A stretch of DNA of 64,000 nt, from the NCBI GenBank assembly GCA_933207985.1, contig OW240917.1:244372977-244436976 (forward strand), read 5' to 3'. This DNA is from Pelobates cultripes (taxonomy: Eukaryota > Chordata > Amphibia > Anura > Pelobatidae). The notes under the pieces were generated by a model, which did not search any database, was not told where the DNA came from, and saw only the letters and a program-made list of their open reading frames with translations. Shown in pieces: positions 48,482-60,615 of this stretch. Each line of letters starts with the position of its first letter. Positions within the stretch are counted from its first letter, which is position 1. Position numbers and translations under genes: made by a program.

Positions 48482-48625
48482 ACTGGGAGTATTATTGCTG
48501 TGGAGCTCTGTTATACATTTAGACACATTACTCTGAGTATTATTACTGTGGAGCTCTGTTATACACTCAGACACATTACTGGGAGTATTATTGCTGTGGA
48601 GCTCTGTTAAACACTGAGACACACC
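48482..48625. repeat. 48-bp minisatellite, right part of the split array (3 copies)
   Basis: Same unit as 43138-43729, including the ATTTAGACACATTACTCTGA variant also seen in the left part at about 43517-43536. The array ends in ACACTGAGACACACCAAC. Confidence 0.92.
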
Positions 48626-50545
48626 AACAATATGGAGCTCCTAGAAAAGAGGAGCATTAGGACAGAAAAGAGGGAAAGAGAGATTGGGTCCAAAATAGGG
48701 ACTGTCCTCCTAAATAGGGACACTTGGTAAGTTTGCCCTATTAGAATGTCCCTACCGATGTACAGGCTCCTCAATGAACAAGCCACTGATTATCTCACTT
48801 CTCCTAAAGCACCAATCTGACATTTAGCCTGTTTGGGGGTCCAAATGACAGGTTTAAAAACACTGCACTAGCCCAGCAGCAATCTCCGTCTTTACTCCCA
48901 CTTTAAAAATGGTTAAAGGTTTGCAGTAGCAGCCGAATAGCCTTTTCTTCTTTTTAAGCCACTGGTTCCTTTTCACACGTATGGTAATTCCGACCTTTCC
49001 AATAATTTTAATTTGTACTATAACCTTCTTCGGCACCTGAAACACAAGGTCTTAATCAACATCTCCCCCCAAAAAGTCTTCTTCCTGATGTAGCTGCGGA
49101 TTTCTATATAATTACTGTATATCATGATATTGAAACAAATATCGATTGCTTCCATAGCGTTCCATGTATACTGCAATGCTGCCTTAATGTAGTATTGCTC
49201 TCATATACTGCATTTACTTTTAGTACATCACATTCTCCATTTCTATAAAGCTCCAAATGAATAATTTATCTGACCTTTGCAGATCCTCAGTAGGATTCAG
49301 TCTCACTCTTTGCACTAGGATTATTGAATAATTAACAAAAGAAGGACTAGCGATGCTATTTCATATCATCTCTTGGAATGTCAATAAGGGTAGTTAACAG
49401 AATTATGTCCAGTGGACAGTGATGGCAAGCATATAGCATACCAGCCATGGTGGACTATTGCAGTGTGAAAATTGTCAGGAATTGAAAGTGTGTAAGGCCA
49501 AAGCAATTGAACTAGAAGCATAGCTGACTTAGAGAACTTTGCCAGTTTGGCTTTTTTTGCCTACAAAATATACTTTGAATTCTTAACAATTCTCACTTTT
49601 AATGAATAGCTAGGCTCGTCACGTCATACTCAGCCAAACACTTACCCACAAATAATGTGAATTTAGTCCATTGTGCAGAGGAATACAGAATAATATAAAT
49701 AGTTATTTATTAAAATGAGAATTTCGAAGTGAATTTCAAATTGAATGACGAAATAGCCATACTGGAAAAATGTAGCTATACTCTCAATTCTGTTAATCTG
49801 GCAATAGATGTGAAATTTAAGCCAGAGTTGCCAAGTTAGGTTTTAGCCGAACTGCACCTCATCCGAATTTAGGCCAATCGGCAGTTACACAAACTTCAAT
49901 GTCTCCCAAATGCCTTTTGGACGTATAGCCGAGCAAAGAATGAGCGAGTTGGACGAGCATGTTTGTTTGCTACGGGAGTCAGAGTTCAACCTGTGGTTAC
50001 AAAAACAAAACACATGATTGGTGGCCTAGGGGACAGCCGGTAAATTTAGATTTTATTCACAGATCACATGAGTAGTGACCAATAGAGTGAAAAAAAAATC
50101 CATGTTCCTATTTTATAAATTTCATATAGAAATGTAGATTTTTGTCCCGCTTCTCTTCTTTAACCCACTACTGGTTACTTTTTTCACTTGATCTGTTAAC
50201 GAAATGGTGGGAAAATGAGCCTAAAAGTTTACTGCAAAATCAGGGATGTGGAACTCCTATGGCCTGACGACATATAGTTCTGGGCGCTAAGCAGGCAGCT
50301 TTAATCTGCCTTCAGACCTTCAGACCTGCAGTGCTGCTACAGGGGAATGTGGCCTTCATTCTGAGGGGCAGACCAAGTGCCTGAAATCCTCGTTGGCCAG
50401 ACCCCACTTTGTAGTAAGTACCAAGCTGCTGTCCCTTTACTCTGTCCAGCCTCTGGTTCCACTTCATGCCAGAGTCATTGTGGTGGGTGGGGGACGACAT
50501 ATCGCATGTCTATTCCCTGATTGGCTGGAGACCAGAATTTGCACA
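48626..50545 (+). other. gdap1l1 intron 5, unique-looking AT-rich DNA
   Basis: After about 48735 no transposon end or exon was identified. Minor poly-A/T tracts only. Confidence 0.5.
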
Positions 50546-50549
50546 TTAA

Positions 50550-51000
50550 AGGACCACTATAGTGCCAGGAAAACATACTCGTTTTTCTGGCACTATAGTG
50601 CCCTGAGGGTGCCTCCACCCTCAGGTTCCCCCTTCCGCCGGGCTCTGGGGGGAAGGAAGGGGTTAAACTTACCTCTTTCTCCAGCGCCGGGTGGGGAGCT
50701 CTCCTCCTTCTCTCCGCCTCCTCTCTTCCTCTTCTGCTGAATGCGCATGCGCAGCAGGAGCTGTGCGCGCATTCAGCCAGTCCATAGGAAAGCATTCACA
50801 ATGAAAATCACAGTGAGAAGCGCAGAAGCCCTCTAGCGGCTGTCAATGAGACAGCCACTAGAGGCTGGATTAACCCATTTATAAACATAGCAGTTTTTCT
50901 GAAACTGCTATGTTTATAGAAAAAAGGGTTAAACCTAGCTGGACCAGGCACCCAGACCACCTCATTAAGCTGAAGTGGTCTGGGTGCCTATAGTGGTCCT
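50550..51000. mobile_element. T2-family MITE, complete, opposite orientation
   Basis: TTAA at 50546-50549 and 51001-51004. Starts AGGACCACTATAGTGCCAGG and ends GGGTGCCTATAGTGGTCCT, so it is reversed relative to 30816 and 56364. The hairpin series is intact, including AAACATAGCAGT / ACTGCTATGTTT (about 50882-50918). Confidence 0.9.
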
Positions 51001-51004
51001 TTAA

Positions 51005-52974
51005 GAGGATAAATATGGGGGTTGGGGACAGACACTCTAATTGGTGATAGGGCTGAGACATTAATGAGTTGGGTTGTGGCAGAGACAATAATGGGGGTGA
51101 GTAGTGGCAGGGACACTAATTGGGTTGGCTCAATAACGATTGGGCTTTGTAAATCAGGAATGCAGCATGTGCTTTGATATGGGGCCACTGGACCAACTTT
51201 GCATCACAAAAGCTACTAAGTAGTAATCATATCAGGTGCCATCCAACCTTATATAATAAAAATAATTATAAGATTTTTTTTTAGTTGTAGCATACATAAA
51301 CATGCTGAAAACAGGCCACTTTTACCAGAAAATGGCAGATTGTACCCAGAATGAGCAAAAAAGCAACTAAGCTTCACCCTTGACAATTTGTGAGTTAGGC
51401 AGGTGTTCTTTCTGTGAAATATATTTATAAACTGCTGGTAGTGTTTCTTAAATTAAACAGCGACAGAATGTATGTAGAAGGATGTACATTTTAGATGAAA
51501 GTTGAGACTTTTCTGGATGTAGTTAGGTGAAAGCAGGGTACCGCCCTCTGCTGGCATTCCTTCCACCTTACACAGACGGCATACATGGTACTAAGAAAGA
51601 AATTCGTTCTGTCATTTTGACCTTGTCATACTTAGCAATGTCTTCTATTTTCAGGTGTCCTGCACTACATTTGGTATTAGAATTAGTGTTCTAATTTGCT
51701 CTATTTTTGATTCACTGGTACATGTGCATAGTGAAACGCGTTTCCAGAGATGTTTGCAGATGAGCCATGTGATGGGTTAAGAGCACAGATCGGGGTTGCA
51801 ATAGGGATTAACTCTAAAACAGTATTACTTACTTTAATATGCATATAATTTTTATTAAAAAAAACTGTTAGAATTCAGATATCTCTGGGAAAATCTACCG
51901 ATAACAATCAGATGTACGCAACTCTATATTTAGTTTGAAACTATATAATACACATTTAAAGAAATTACCATCCTGTAATAGTTCTAACCGCTGTCTCTAA
52001 CAGAGCCAGTATAACAGCTCTAGTAAATGTAAAACTAAAAAGTATAACTATTATATCAAACTCATAACCACAGATTTTCTTTTGCAATTTTCATCTTTTG
52101 GATCAGCTACAGACAGCGTTCTGTAAAAGGCAGCAAAGTGTTGGACTTTAATCTTTTTTTTCAACCTAGACTACCACGTAGAACATGTATTCCAAGATTG
52201 CACACACCATTGTTGCTGGGGGGGGGATATCATATTCGCAGATAAAGAGTTAATGAGCTTAAATGAGCAGGAACACTTTATCGGTAACAAAATATTCGGG
52301 GTCAAAGCTCTGGAAAATATGGGTTTGTATCTTGATATCCAACATCTTTATTATGTACAACACACAGCGTAGTTTTTTTTCTCACTTTTTCTTTATCAAC
52401 AAGATTAATTCCATTGTGAGACAATGTAAATGCCATAATCATTCTTATATTGTGATAAATGTCATTGGTTTCTAGCCTTAAAGGGGCCACACAGTCCTCA
52501 CGGTACACCTTCAGTCCGGGATTTAGACATTTCCCAGTTTTGTTCCAGTGGGGATACTGATAAAATCTGGACTGATGGTGTGTCTAGATGAATGGATTGG
52601 GATTCTCGGCTAATAAATCAGAATTAGTCTAGATGATTGCAAGATAAGGGATACCATATAATCTCTTAAAATCCTACCTGTTGGCCTTGCTGTAAGGAAT
52701 ATGTGAATAAATATATAAATCAAGCTAGAGATTCAAAAATATACACATTAAATGGACGATCTATAAGAATCAGGTGTGTGCTGGTCCAAGGACAAGAGAC
52801 GGGTAATAAAAGTTACAATCTTTAAAGACATTTTTTTCACAAAGTATAAACTGCATTAATGCTTTGTTGATTAATGTATTGCTTGTTATCATATAATTTG
52901 TTCAAATTAAACATGTTTATTCAAAGTAAATGTGCCTTAAAATAGTGATGTAAAATGCCCTTTTTTTTTTCTAG
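51005..52974 (+). other. gdap1l1 intron 5, distal part
   Basis: AT-rich unique-looking sequence. A GTGAAACGCGTTTCC palindromic motif lies near 51732. The final 52961-52974 T-run plus CTAG is the polypyrimidine tract and acceptor of exon 6. Confidence 0.5.
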
Positions 52975-53318
52975 GTCAGAAATGTGAACTTTGGCTTTGT
53001 GGACCAGTCTTCACCCTAGCCGACATCCTACTTGGAGCTACATTGCATCGACTTAAATTCCTAGGACTTTCCAGAAAATATTGGGAAGATGGAAGCAGAC
53101 CAAACTTGCAGTCTTTTTTTGAGAGAATACAGAAAAGATATGCATTTCGAAGAGTATTGGGAGATATCCACACTACGCTTTTATCAGCTGTTTTACCCAA
53201 CGCATTCCGACTTGTGAAACGAAAACCGCCATCTTTTTTTGGGGCATCATTTCTCATGGGATCATTGGGAGGAATGGGATATTTTGCCTACTGGTACTTG
53301 AAGAAAAAATACATCTAA
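52975..53318 (+). CDS. gdap1l1: gdap1l1 coding exon 6 (residues 253-366, stop TAA)
   Basis: Follows the acceptor TTTTTTTTTTCTAG. The first two bases complete Gly253. Encodes QKCELWLCG then FTLADILLGATLHRLKFLGL, the core of the GST C-terminal domain, then SRPNLQSFFERIQKRYAFRR and LGDIHTTLLSAVLPNAFRLV. The end KRKPPSFFGASFLMGSLGGM followed by GYFAYWYLKKKYI is a single hydrophobic helix with basic flanks, the tail-anchor segment by which GDAP1-type proteins insert into the outer mitochondrial membrane. Stop TAA at 53316-53318. The shorter open frame starting at 53043 is only an internal part. Confidence 0.97.
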
Positions 53319-54190
53319 TGATATGTAATTGTATTAGTTTGATGTGTCTGTGCTATGTGGTATTAATACCTAGTTACAGAAATCTGAACAACACGTTGAC
53401 ATGATACAAATATTCTTAATGCTAATGTAAACATTCCATATTAGAAAACCTAGAAAAATATTGCAACAAAAGAAAAAAAGCAAAGGTTACATTTGCAAAT
53501 GCCTTTTGTATGCAAAAACAAACAAAAAGTCAGACTGTTGCGAAAAAAGGTGAATGCAACAAACGTACTGGAACAAATCTGCGAAATTAAAATATTTATA
53601 TTTCCCAAATTACTAGTTCCTAATTAGAATCAATGAATATATGTATGGTATGAGCAACTAAAATCTTTATTGATGACCAAATATAAGCCATTACTTTTCT
53701 AAATAAGTTAAATCCACTCACTTTTAAGTTATTTTGAAAATACTGAACAAGAGCACAGTAAAGAAAATCCCCTTATGTGAAAGCTGGAGATAACAAAATG
53801 AATGCATTAATTTTAGTGTTATTGGATTTTTTTTTATTCTTTTTAATTTTCATTAAATATATTTTTACTTGAGCTGTTTTTAGAATGTATGATTTTTTTT
53901 TTTTTTGTTGATGTGTTGTTGAAAACAGCTCCCATTACTGTCAAAGGTTGTGCCCATTGCCGTTACCATTCATCCATTAGCATTCAAGTGTTTCACCACA
54001 TTCTGTTCTTGTCACACTGTATTGAAGACTGTGGTTTGGATTTTAATTTCACTTAACCAGAGAATAATGTGGTGCCTGTGTGGATACATTTTCATAAATA
54101 CTCACAGGGTTCAACACTTTCTCGTGCCTTTTTTTATGTCAGTAAGATCAAATGAAATTCTACGAAACCAAGAAAGTATTGCAGATCTTC

Positions 54191-54196
54191 AATAAA
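54191..54196 (+). terminator. gdap1l1: Candidate polyadenylation signal AATAAA of gdap1l1
   Basis: First canonical AATAAA after the stop codon, about 870 bp downstream, followed by TCTGGTGG within 10 bp and a T-rich stretch. A second AATAAA lies at 54344-54349. Transcript data would decide between them. Confidence 0.4.
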
Positions 54197-56359
54197 TATC
54201 TGGTGGAAAATTTATTTCAAACATTTTCTTTTCAAAGCAATATATTTATTTCATACATTACAGTCTTTACTGGAAAAGCACAAATGATTATCTCTTAAAG
54301 ACAACGTTTTTATCCCTAATCAACTATTTTTTTGACTTAAAAAAATAAAACCTATTGAAGTCGGTCTTTAAATGCGCACCAGTGAAATTGAACGATGAGT
54401 TCATAAACACCCAATGGAATAGAATGCACACTATTTGAGAGCACTTTAAAATTGTAGACTAAGTTATAGTTTCAGAACTTACTTTTTGAAATGTGGTTTG
54501 CTAAAGATTTTACGTAACAGCACCTTTCTGAAACTGAAGTCAGAACCTAAAGAGTGAAGTAGTCCTACTCCCATTAGTGTAAAAAACAACCTGAACAGAT
54601 TTGTTACTGTGATGCATAGCTTTTGCATTCGGAATTGCTTTACAACACAAAGGAAAGGTGAGACACTTTTAACCCAGAAGTCAAAACATATCTATTAGTA
54701 TTTCTGCGTCATAAAATTACACACATTATATTTGGTATTGTTTATTTGTTCCACTATGTGTTCATTCCTTTTGAGACACACACACACACACATATATAGA
54801 ATAAAACGTAAAAAAAAAGAAAAAGATTCTACATACTACACAAACTGTGAATGCAAAACAATGGCATAAATAGTATTTGGAAAAAAAGTGCAAAGCTTGT
54901 AGTGTTAAAATGCACAACTTTATTGAAGAAAACAAAAACAAAGCTTGTAGTGTTAAAATACACAAACAATGTGTAAAACATTTTAGTACAAGATATATAA
55001 AATCTATAGTAAATTACAATGGCAGGCGTATGGAAAAGATGCATACCAAACATTTAGCTTAAATCTAGGCTATTATAGTGCATTTTAGCATTGTTCTGTG
55101 CCATATGAAAGTATATTATTACTTTATCTTAAATTGTGTCTGTAGGGTTACATAGTTTTAGAAATCGATTTTTTTTATGTGTTTATGTAAAATCATGGTC
55201 TTCTCTTCCTGAAGGCAACATCAGGATGAAGATTCATTTCTCATGCTTTGTCTCTTCACTAACAACTTAGTTTAGCCAACTATTGCACCAAAAGACGCAA
55301 CACACCACACACTGCTAGGTAGAGGTAACGATCACCTCTACAATGGATCAGACTTCTACAGCTATATTTGAAAATAAAAATATCTATATATCATGTTTCT
55401 GAAGTTATAAGGTAGAGATTTAACGGGTTACTCCAACCACCATGACTACTTCACTGGCTTGAAGTGCTCATAGCACCTGGAGTCTGTATGCGCAACGTTT
55501 CACTGTGGAATGCTGCACATACCGAGTTTAACCCCTCACTAACTCCACCTCCAACAGCGTCACTGGCGTGTAACAAGCAAGCTAGGGACTTTAATTCTGG
55601 GCTGGCTAATGTAAATTCTGTGTAAGATTCATTGCACAAAACTGCATTTACTGGTTCAATGGTTATGGTGATTGGAGTATTTCTTTGAGGCAGACAGCAA
55701 AAAGGGAGCTCCTGGAATCATAACCAATGCAAGGAACATAACAGTGTTTATGGTACTTGGAAGTGTCCTTTTAACGATTATATTTATAAAAAAAAAAAAA
55801 AAAAAGCAAAAAAAACCTAAACGTTACTCCAACCAAAAGCAGTGTTTTTATAAAAACAAATATTTAGAGTTGCCCTTGCTGGATTTCCCAATCCCTCCCA
55901 GAAAAGGAAAAATCTCACCTGGTTTTCTGCCATAAGCATGCTGTGGGTGCTGGCGGCATAACCCAAATATGCACAAGTTTAACATTAGCCAGTTCCTGAT
56001 TATTTAATGACGCTGCAGGTGCTGCTATATCCTTGTATGTGCGAAGTTTCAAGCTGATACACACTGGATACTTCAAACCAAAATACTGAAGTGGTCATGG
56101 TGCCTAGACGAACCCTTTAGCAAATATATAACATTAAAGGAACAGTATAGTGCTAGGAATAAAACGCTTTGCTTCCTCAATGAATATCCAATGCTTTCCT
56201 GTTACCAGCATTTTCATTCGGTTGTTGCTGTGGATGCGCCTCTAGTGGCTAGTGGCTGTCTGGAAGACAGGGCCACTGCACCCAGCCCACTTTATTAGAT
56301 TATCTGGGTGCACTTAGTGTTTTTTTACAATGCGGTCATGGTTTAATATTATACTCCTG
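54197..56359. other. Intergenic region with small MITE-like remnants
   Basis: A 48-bp direct duplication of AAAGCTTGTAGTGTTAAAAT lies at 54891 and 54939. At about 55425-55690 a palindromic repeat begins GGTTACTCCAACCACCATGA and ends GGTTATGGTGATTGGAGTAT; at about 56134-56335 is a T2-type left end (TTAAAGGAACAGTATAGTGC). (CA)n at 54775-54792. No coding exon. Confidence 0.55.
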
Positions 56360-56363
56360 TTAA

Positions 56364-56856
56364 AGGACCACTCTAGGCACTCAGACCACTTCAGCTTAAT
56401 GAAGTGGTCTGGGTGCCAGGTCCAGCTAGGGTTAACCCATTTTTTCATAATTATAGCAGTTTCAGAGAAACTGCTATAATTATGAATGGGTTAAGCCTTC
56501 CCCCTAATCCTCTAGTGGCTGTCTCATTGACAGCCACTAGAAGCGCTTGCGTGCTTCTCACTGTGATTTTCACAGTGAGAGCACGCCAGCGTCCATAGGA
56601 AAGCATTGTAAATGCTTTCCTATGCGACGGGCTGAATGCGCGCGCAGCTCTTGCCGCGCGTGCGCATTCAGCCCAGGAGGAGGATCGGAGGCGGAGAGAG
56701 GAGGAGAGCTCCCTGCCCAGCGCTGGAAAAAGTTAAGTTTAAACCCCTTTCCCCCTTCCAGAGCCGGGCGGGAGGGGGTCCCTGAGGGTGGGGGCACCCT
56801 CAGGGCACTATAGTGCCAGGAAAACGAGTATGTTTTCCTGGCACTATAGTGGTCCT
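56364..56856. mobile_element. T2-family MITE, complete; clearest example of the multi-hairpin layout
   Basis: TTAA at 56360-56363 and 56857-56860; ends AGGACCACTCTAGGCAC and GGCACTATAGTGGTCCT. The element is a string of separate palindromes: 56376-56417, 56434-56492, 56512-56540 (perfect 12-bp arms CTAGTGGCTGTC), 56556-56580, 56594-56624, 56631-56672, 56780-56805 and 56813-56844. Only about 14 bp of the two ends are complementary to each other; most complementarity is local. Non-coding. Confidence 0.92.
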
Positions 56857-56860
56857 TTAA

Positions 56861-59017
56861 AGTGATGGTATACTTCCAATAATTATAATTCACCTACGGC
56901 AAAATATTTATTTTAAATACTGCAAATCGTGTAAACTGGACATTTTAAAAACCTGTATTTAGGATGGTTAAAAATAGAAAGTTTACTAAATACAGAAAAT
57001 GCCTATCTCATTTGTAAGAAAATACTTACTCTAAAGGCAGGACAGTGCACCAAATCTAGCTTGCACACAGATGCTTTTGAAAAAAATATTTTATCCACTT
57101 TACAAGGAGCGACAGATAAACATCAAAACTAAATTAGTTTCTTCAAGACGTAATGAAGCTCTCATCAGCACCAAAAACACCTATCTGGTAAGGGTGGTAG
57201 GCAAATCCTACATTCTGATTTTAACACCAGTTAGAAACTGTCTGAGTTATTACCCAACAACAGGATGCAGTGCAAATTTGCAATTTTCATATTTGCTAAA
57301 GAAAAATCCAGTTGAAATGTTATTTCGTTTAACCAAATCACATCTCATTTGGTACCATCTGGTGTCTGCTTTAAAATGATAAATTCTCACTTTAATATTC
57401 CAGATAAAATAAAGTATTTCAACCAGATTCACACTGAACAAATCAGGTGAAAAGAAAAATTTGAGAAAAACAATGACTTGCTTCATGCAGCTGAACTTAC
57501 AGAAACTTTGCAATACTGCAGTACAAGCAGTCATCAGGAAAAGGGTTAAACTAATACATAATGACTTTGGACAATACATTTATAAATGAATTATATAAAA
57601 TGCATTTTTTAACCTAAACATTTATAGTTTACTTTTGGAGTAAACGTACCCCCTCTAAGGAGTTATCTATATAGTGAGATAATTTTACAATGCATTAGCT
57701 TGTTTTAGAATTGGCCCCTGCAATATCATTGAGCCATTTTCAGCCTGTGATATGTAGCAGTGAGCTAAGACGTACATAACAACTTATAATACTGTTGCAG
57801 AGTAGTGAAAGGCTGGGCAGTCAATTTTGAAATAAATAAAATGTTCCTGCTGACTGCTCTAATTTCAGAAATATGCTGAAAAAACAACAACTATTCCTTC
57901 AGGAACCCCAATGTATAATTTGTAGACAGAAGGCAATAGAGTAGTACCCTACTTAGATAATCCTTTCTAAAGAAATTTCACCCGGCATTAAAGGATGTTA
58001 TAGTTTATAAGGGAACCTGCAAGTGACTCGGATGTGTTTCTACTGCCTTCTTAAACTGCCAATTAATCTCAGTTCCTCAGTAACCGTGTGCCAAGGCACT
58101 AATGTCACTGAATTCTAGTTAGAATTATTAATTGACAAAGCAAATTGTGCATCTGTTGCACATATTTTCAGGACGGCAGTGAATTCCCTGAATAATTTTT
58201 AAAATCATTTTTTGTCTGCTTTTGTTTTATCCTTTGGAAATATTACCCAAGATATTACCCAAGCGTGACATTAACATTAATATAGTAAATTGGTTTACAG
58301 GGAGTGTATTACTGTCACGTTGCCAACTAATTAAATGTAAGCCTTTAAAACGCTTTCCAAGGATTCAGAGTGGCGTCTAGTTTGGCCAACAGTCAAACGT
58401 GTGTAATCTTTGCACAGTTACTGAAAGTTTAAAATGTCTTACTAGAATTATTCCAGTTTGACAAAAAATATTTCAAACATCCTTCATATGAAATTATCAA
58501 TCTGTCCACATGCTCTGTTTATATATATGTGTTTTTTGAGTTTTAATAATTTGAATGATACATTTTTCTACCAAGGTCTCTTGCCTCTAGGAACAGAGAC
58601 AAGAAGGCTTGCATCTCTTTTTACAGGAACACTGCAAACACCATATTCACTTCATCCTAATGTAGAGGACCTCCAAGAGAAAGTAGTCAAACCATTCAAC
58701 AGCAGCACATAGTGGAGGGGGGAGTACGGACAATTTATACAAAGAAAGCGAGTAGTAGGGAAAAAGGTATGAAAAAAATCCCCCTATAAGTACCAGAGTA
58801 ACCCAGATGTTAAAACTTAACTTTTATTAGAATTCAAAAACTGTATTAACAATTCAAGGTCATAAATTTATAGATCTATTATAAATCTTTTTATATAGCG
58901 TCAAAGATTCATTCTAAAAACAGTCAATGTGGAAAGAATCTAAATGGTTATAGCCCTTACTGTAAACCTTAGTATAATTGTGAAATGCTGATACAACACT
59001 ATCCAGTTACACTGGTA
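56861..59017. other. Intergenic region between gdap1l1 and fitm2, nothing recognised
   Basis: Unique-looking AT-rich DNA. The block about 58020-58200 is less AT-biased and lacks repeat features; it could be a conserved non-coding element, which only an alignment can show. Confidence 0.5.
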
Positions 59018-59021
59018 TTAA

Positions 59022-59690
59022 AGGGACACTATAGTCACCTGAACAACTTTAGCTTAATGAAGCAGTTTTGGTGTACAGAACATTCCCCTGCAGCCTCACT
59101 GCTCAATCCTCTGCCATTTAGGAGTTAAATACCTTTGTTTATGAACCCTAGTCACACCTCCCTGCATGTGACTTGCACAGCCTTCCATAAACACTTCCTG
59201 TAAAGAGAGCCCTATTTAGGCTTTCTTTATTGCAAGTTCTGTCTAATTAAGATTTTCTTATCCCCTGCTATGTTAATAGCTTGCTAGACCCTGCAAGAGC
59301 CTCCTGTGTGTGATTAAAGGACCACTATAGTGCCAGGAAAACAGTCGTTTTCCTGGCACTATAGTGCCCTGAGGGTCCCCCTCCTGCCCGGCTCTGGGGA
59401 GAGGAAAGGGTTAAAACTTACCTTTTTTCCAGCGCCGGGTGGTGAGCTGTCCTCCTCCTCTCCGATCCTCCTCTTCGGCTGAATGCGCACACGCGGCAGG
59501 AGCTGCGCGCGCATTCAGCCGGTCTCATAGGAAAGTATTTACAATGCTTTCCTATGGTCGCTTGCGTCTTCTCACTGTGATTTTCACAGTGAGAAGCACG
59601 CAAGCGCCTCTAGCGGCTGTCAATGAGACAGCCACTAGAGGATTTGGAGGCTGGATTAACCCTAACAAACATAGCAGTTTCTCTGAAATC
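59022..59690. mobile_element. Second-subfamily T2 MITE interrupted by a truncated T2 MITE
   Basis: The host element starts after TTAA 59018-59021 with AGGGACACTATAGTCACCTG and matches 36466 onward for about 290 bp. At TTAA 59314-59317 a T2 element of the abundant subfamily begins (AGGACCACTATAGTGCCAGG) and runs to about 59690, where it stops without its terminus. The host's continuation (ATTTCAATTTATAG in the 36466 copy) is not seen downstream, so the right side was deleted or replaced. Confidence 0.75.
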
Positions 59691-60038
59691 GCTTAGAGAC
59701 ATTCTTTAGATTCTCTCCCTCCAGTTACAATATAAGTTTTCTATATACCCCTTGTTTCCCCTCCTTTTTACTGCCTTGGGATCGTGTTTATGCTACACTT
59801 TACACACCCCTATTGGTATTGGTGTAGACACGGATTATGTTTTAATTTTTATTTCATTTCTTCTATTAATACATTACTACCAATCTTACCAGTGTAACTC
59901 AATAGTTTTGTGTCAGCTTTTCGCAATTATACGAAGGTTTACACTCTAAAGGCTACAATCATTGAAATTCTTTCCACATTGACTTTTTTAGAATGAATCT
60001 TTGACACTATATACAAAGATTTATAATAGCTCTATAAA

Positions 60039-60044
60039 TTTATT
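60039..60044 (-). terminator. fitm2: Candidate polyadenylation signal of fitm2 (AATAAA on minus strand)
   Basis: Plus-strand TTTATT, the first AATAAA on the minus strand downstream of the fitm2 stop codon (about 570 bp after it). Between them is AT-rich 3' UTR-like sequence with a poly-T (minus strand) run just after the stop. Confidence 0.35.
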
Positions 60045-60615
60045 CCTTGAATTGTTAAAACGGTTTTTAAATTCTAATTGAAATTAAGTTTTAACTGCTG
60101 GGTTACTCTGGTACTTATAGGGGTTGTTTTTCATAGCTTTTTCCCTATTCCTCTCGTTTTTGAATTAATTGTTAAATCATAGGGGTTACCCCCATTCTCT
60201 AAAATGAGTAGTAACCGTACACTCTCTCCCTTAAATAATAGTGTATAATGTGGTTTGCAGACAGTCTCAGCCAATGTGCAGGCCTTGCAAGAATGGTTGG
60301 AGGGATGGCACGAGAGATTTAGTGGTTATGGTGCTTGGAGTGTTCCGCTAATAGGCTACTTACTTTACTTCTAGACCTATTTAACTTGTTCTACAACAAA
60401 GGCACAATTTTGAAGAGGGAGGTAAAATGTGTGCCCGTATGGCTCTGTTATAACGTGTTTTTTTATCAGGCATTTTTACTGGAGAAATGTCCAGTGCAAA
60501 TGCTGTTGGCCACTACTTAAAAATTGATACAATTAGCATTAAATAAATTGTAATTGTTCACAATCAAGAATAATTTAAATGTGAATTATGTAGAACTAAA
60601 AAAAAAAAAAAAAAT

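Larger units (their letters stand above)
14378..54196 (+). other. gdap1l1: gdap1l1 gene: six coding exons, 366-residue product
   Basis: Ganglioside-induced differentiation-associated protein 1-like 1, a GDAP1 paralogue. The join 14378-14557, 31749-31941, 39592-39765, 40433-40527, 40950-41064, 52975-53318 gives one uninterrupted 366-residue frame; the human protein is 367 by my recollection. Order: variable N-terminus (1-46), GST N-terminal thioredoxin-like fold (about 47-125), GST C-terminal helical domain with a long charged insert (about 140-330), then a hydrophobic tail (about 340-361) with a basic end KKKYI. Family knowledge: GDAP1 is an outer mitochondrial membrane protein acting in mitochondrial dynamics; GDAP1L1 is largely cytosolic, can move to mitochondria and is neural-enriched. 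Introns are 17.2, 7.7, 0.67, 0.42 and 11.9 kb, the long ones full of transposons. GDAP1 itself is excluded because the N-terminus and the KYATAEIRR and SFFGASFLMGSLGG segments are those of GDAP1L1. Confidence 0.96.
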
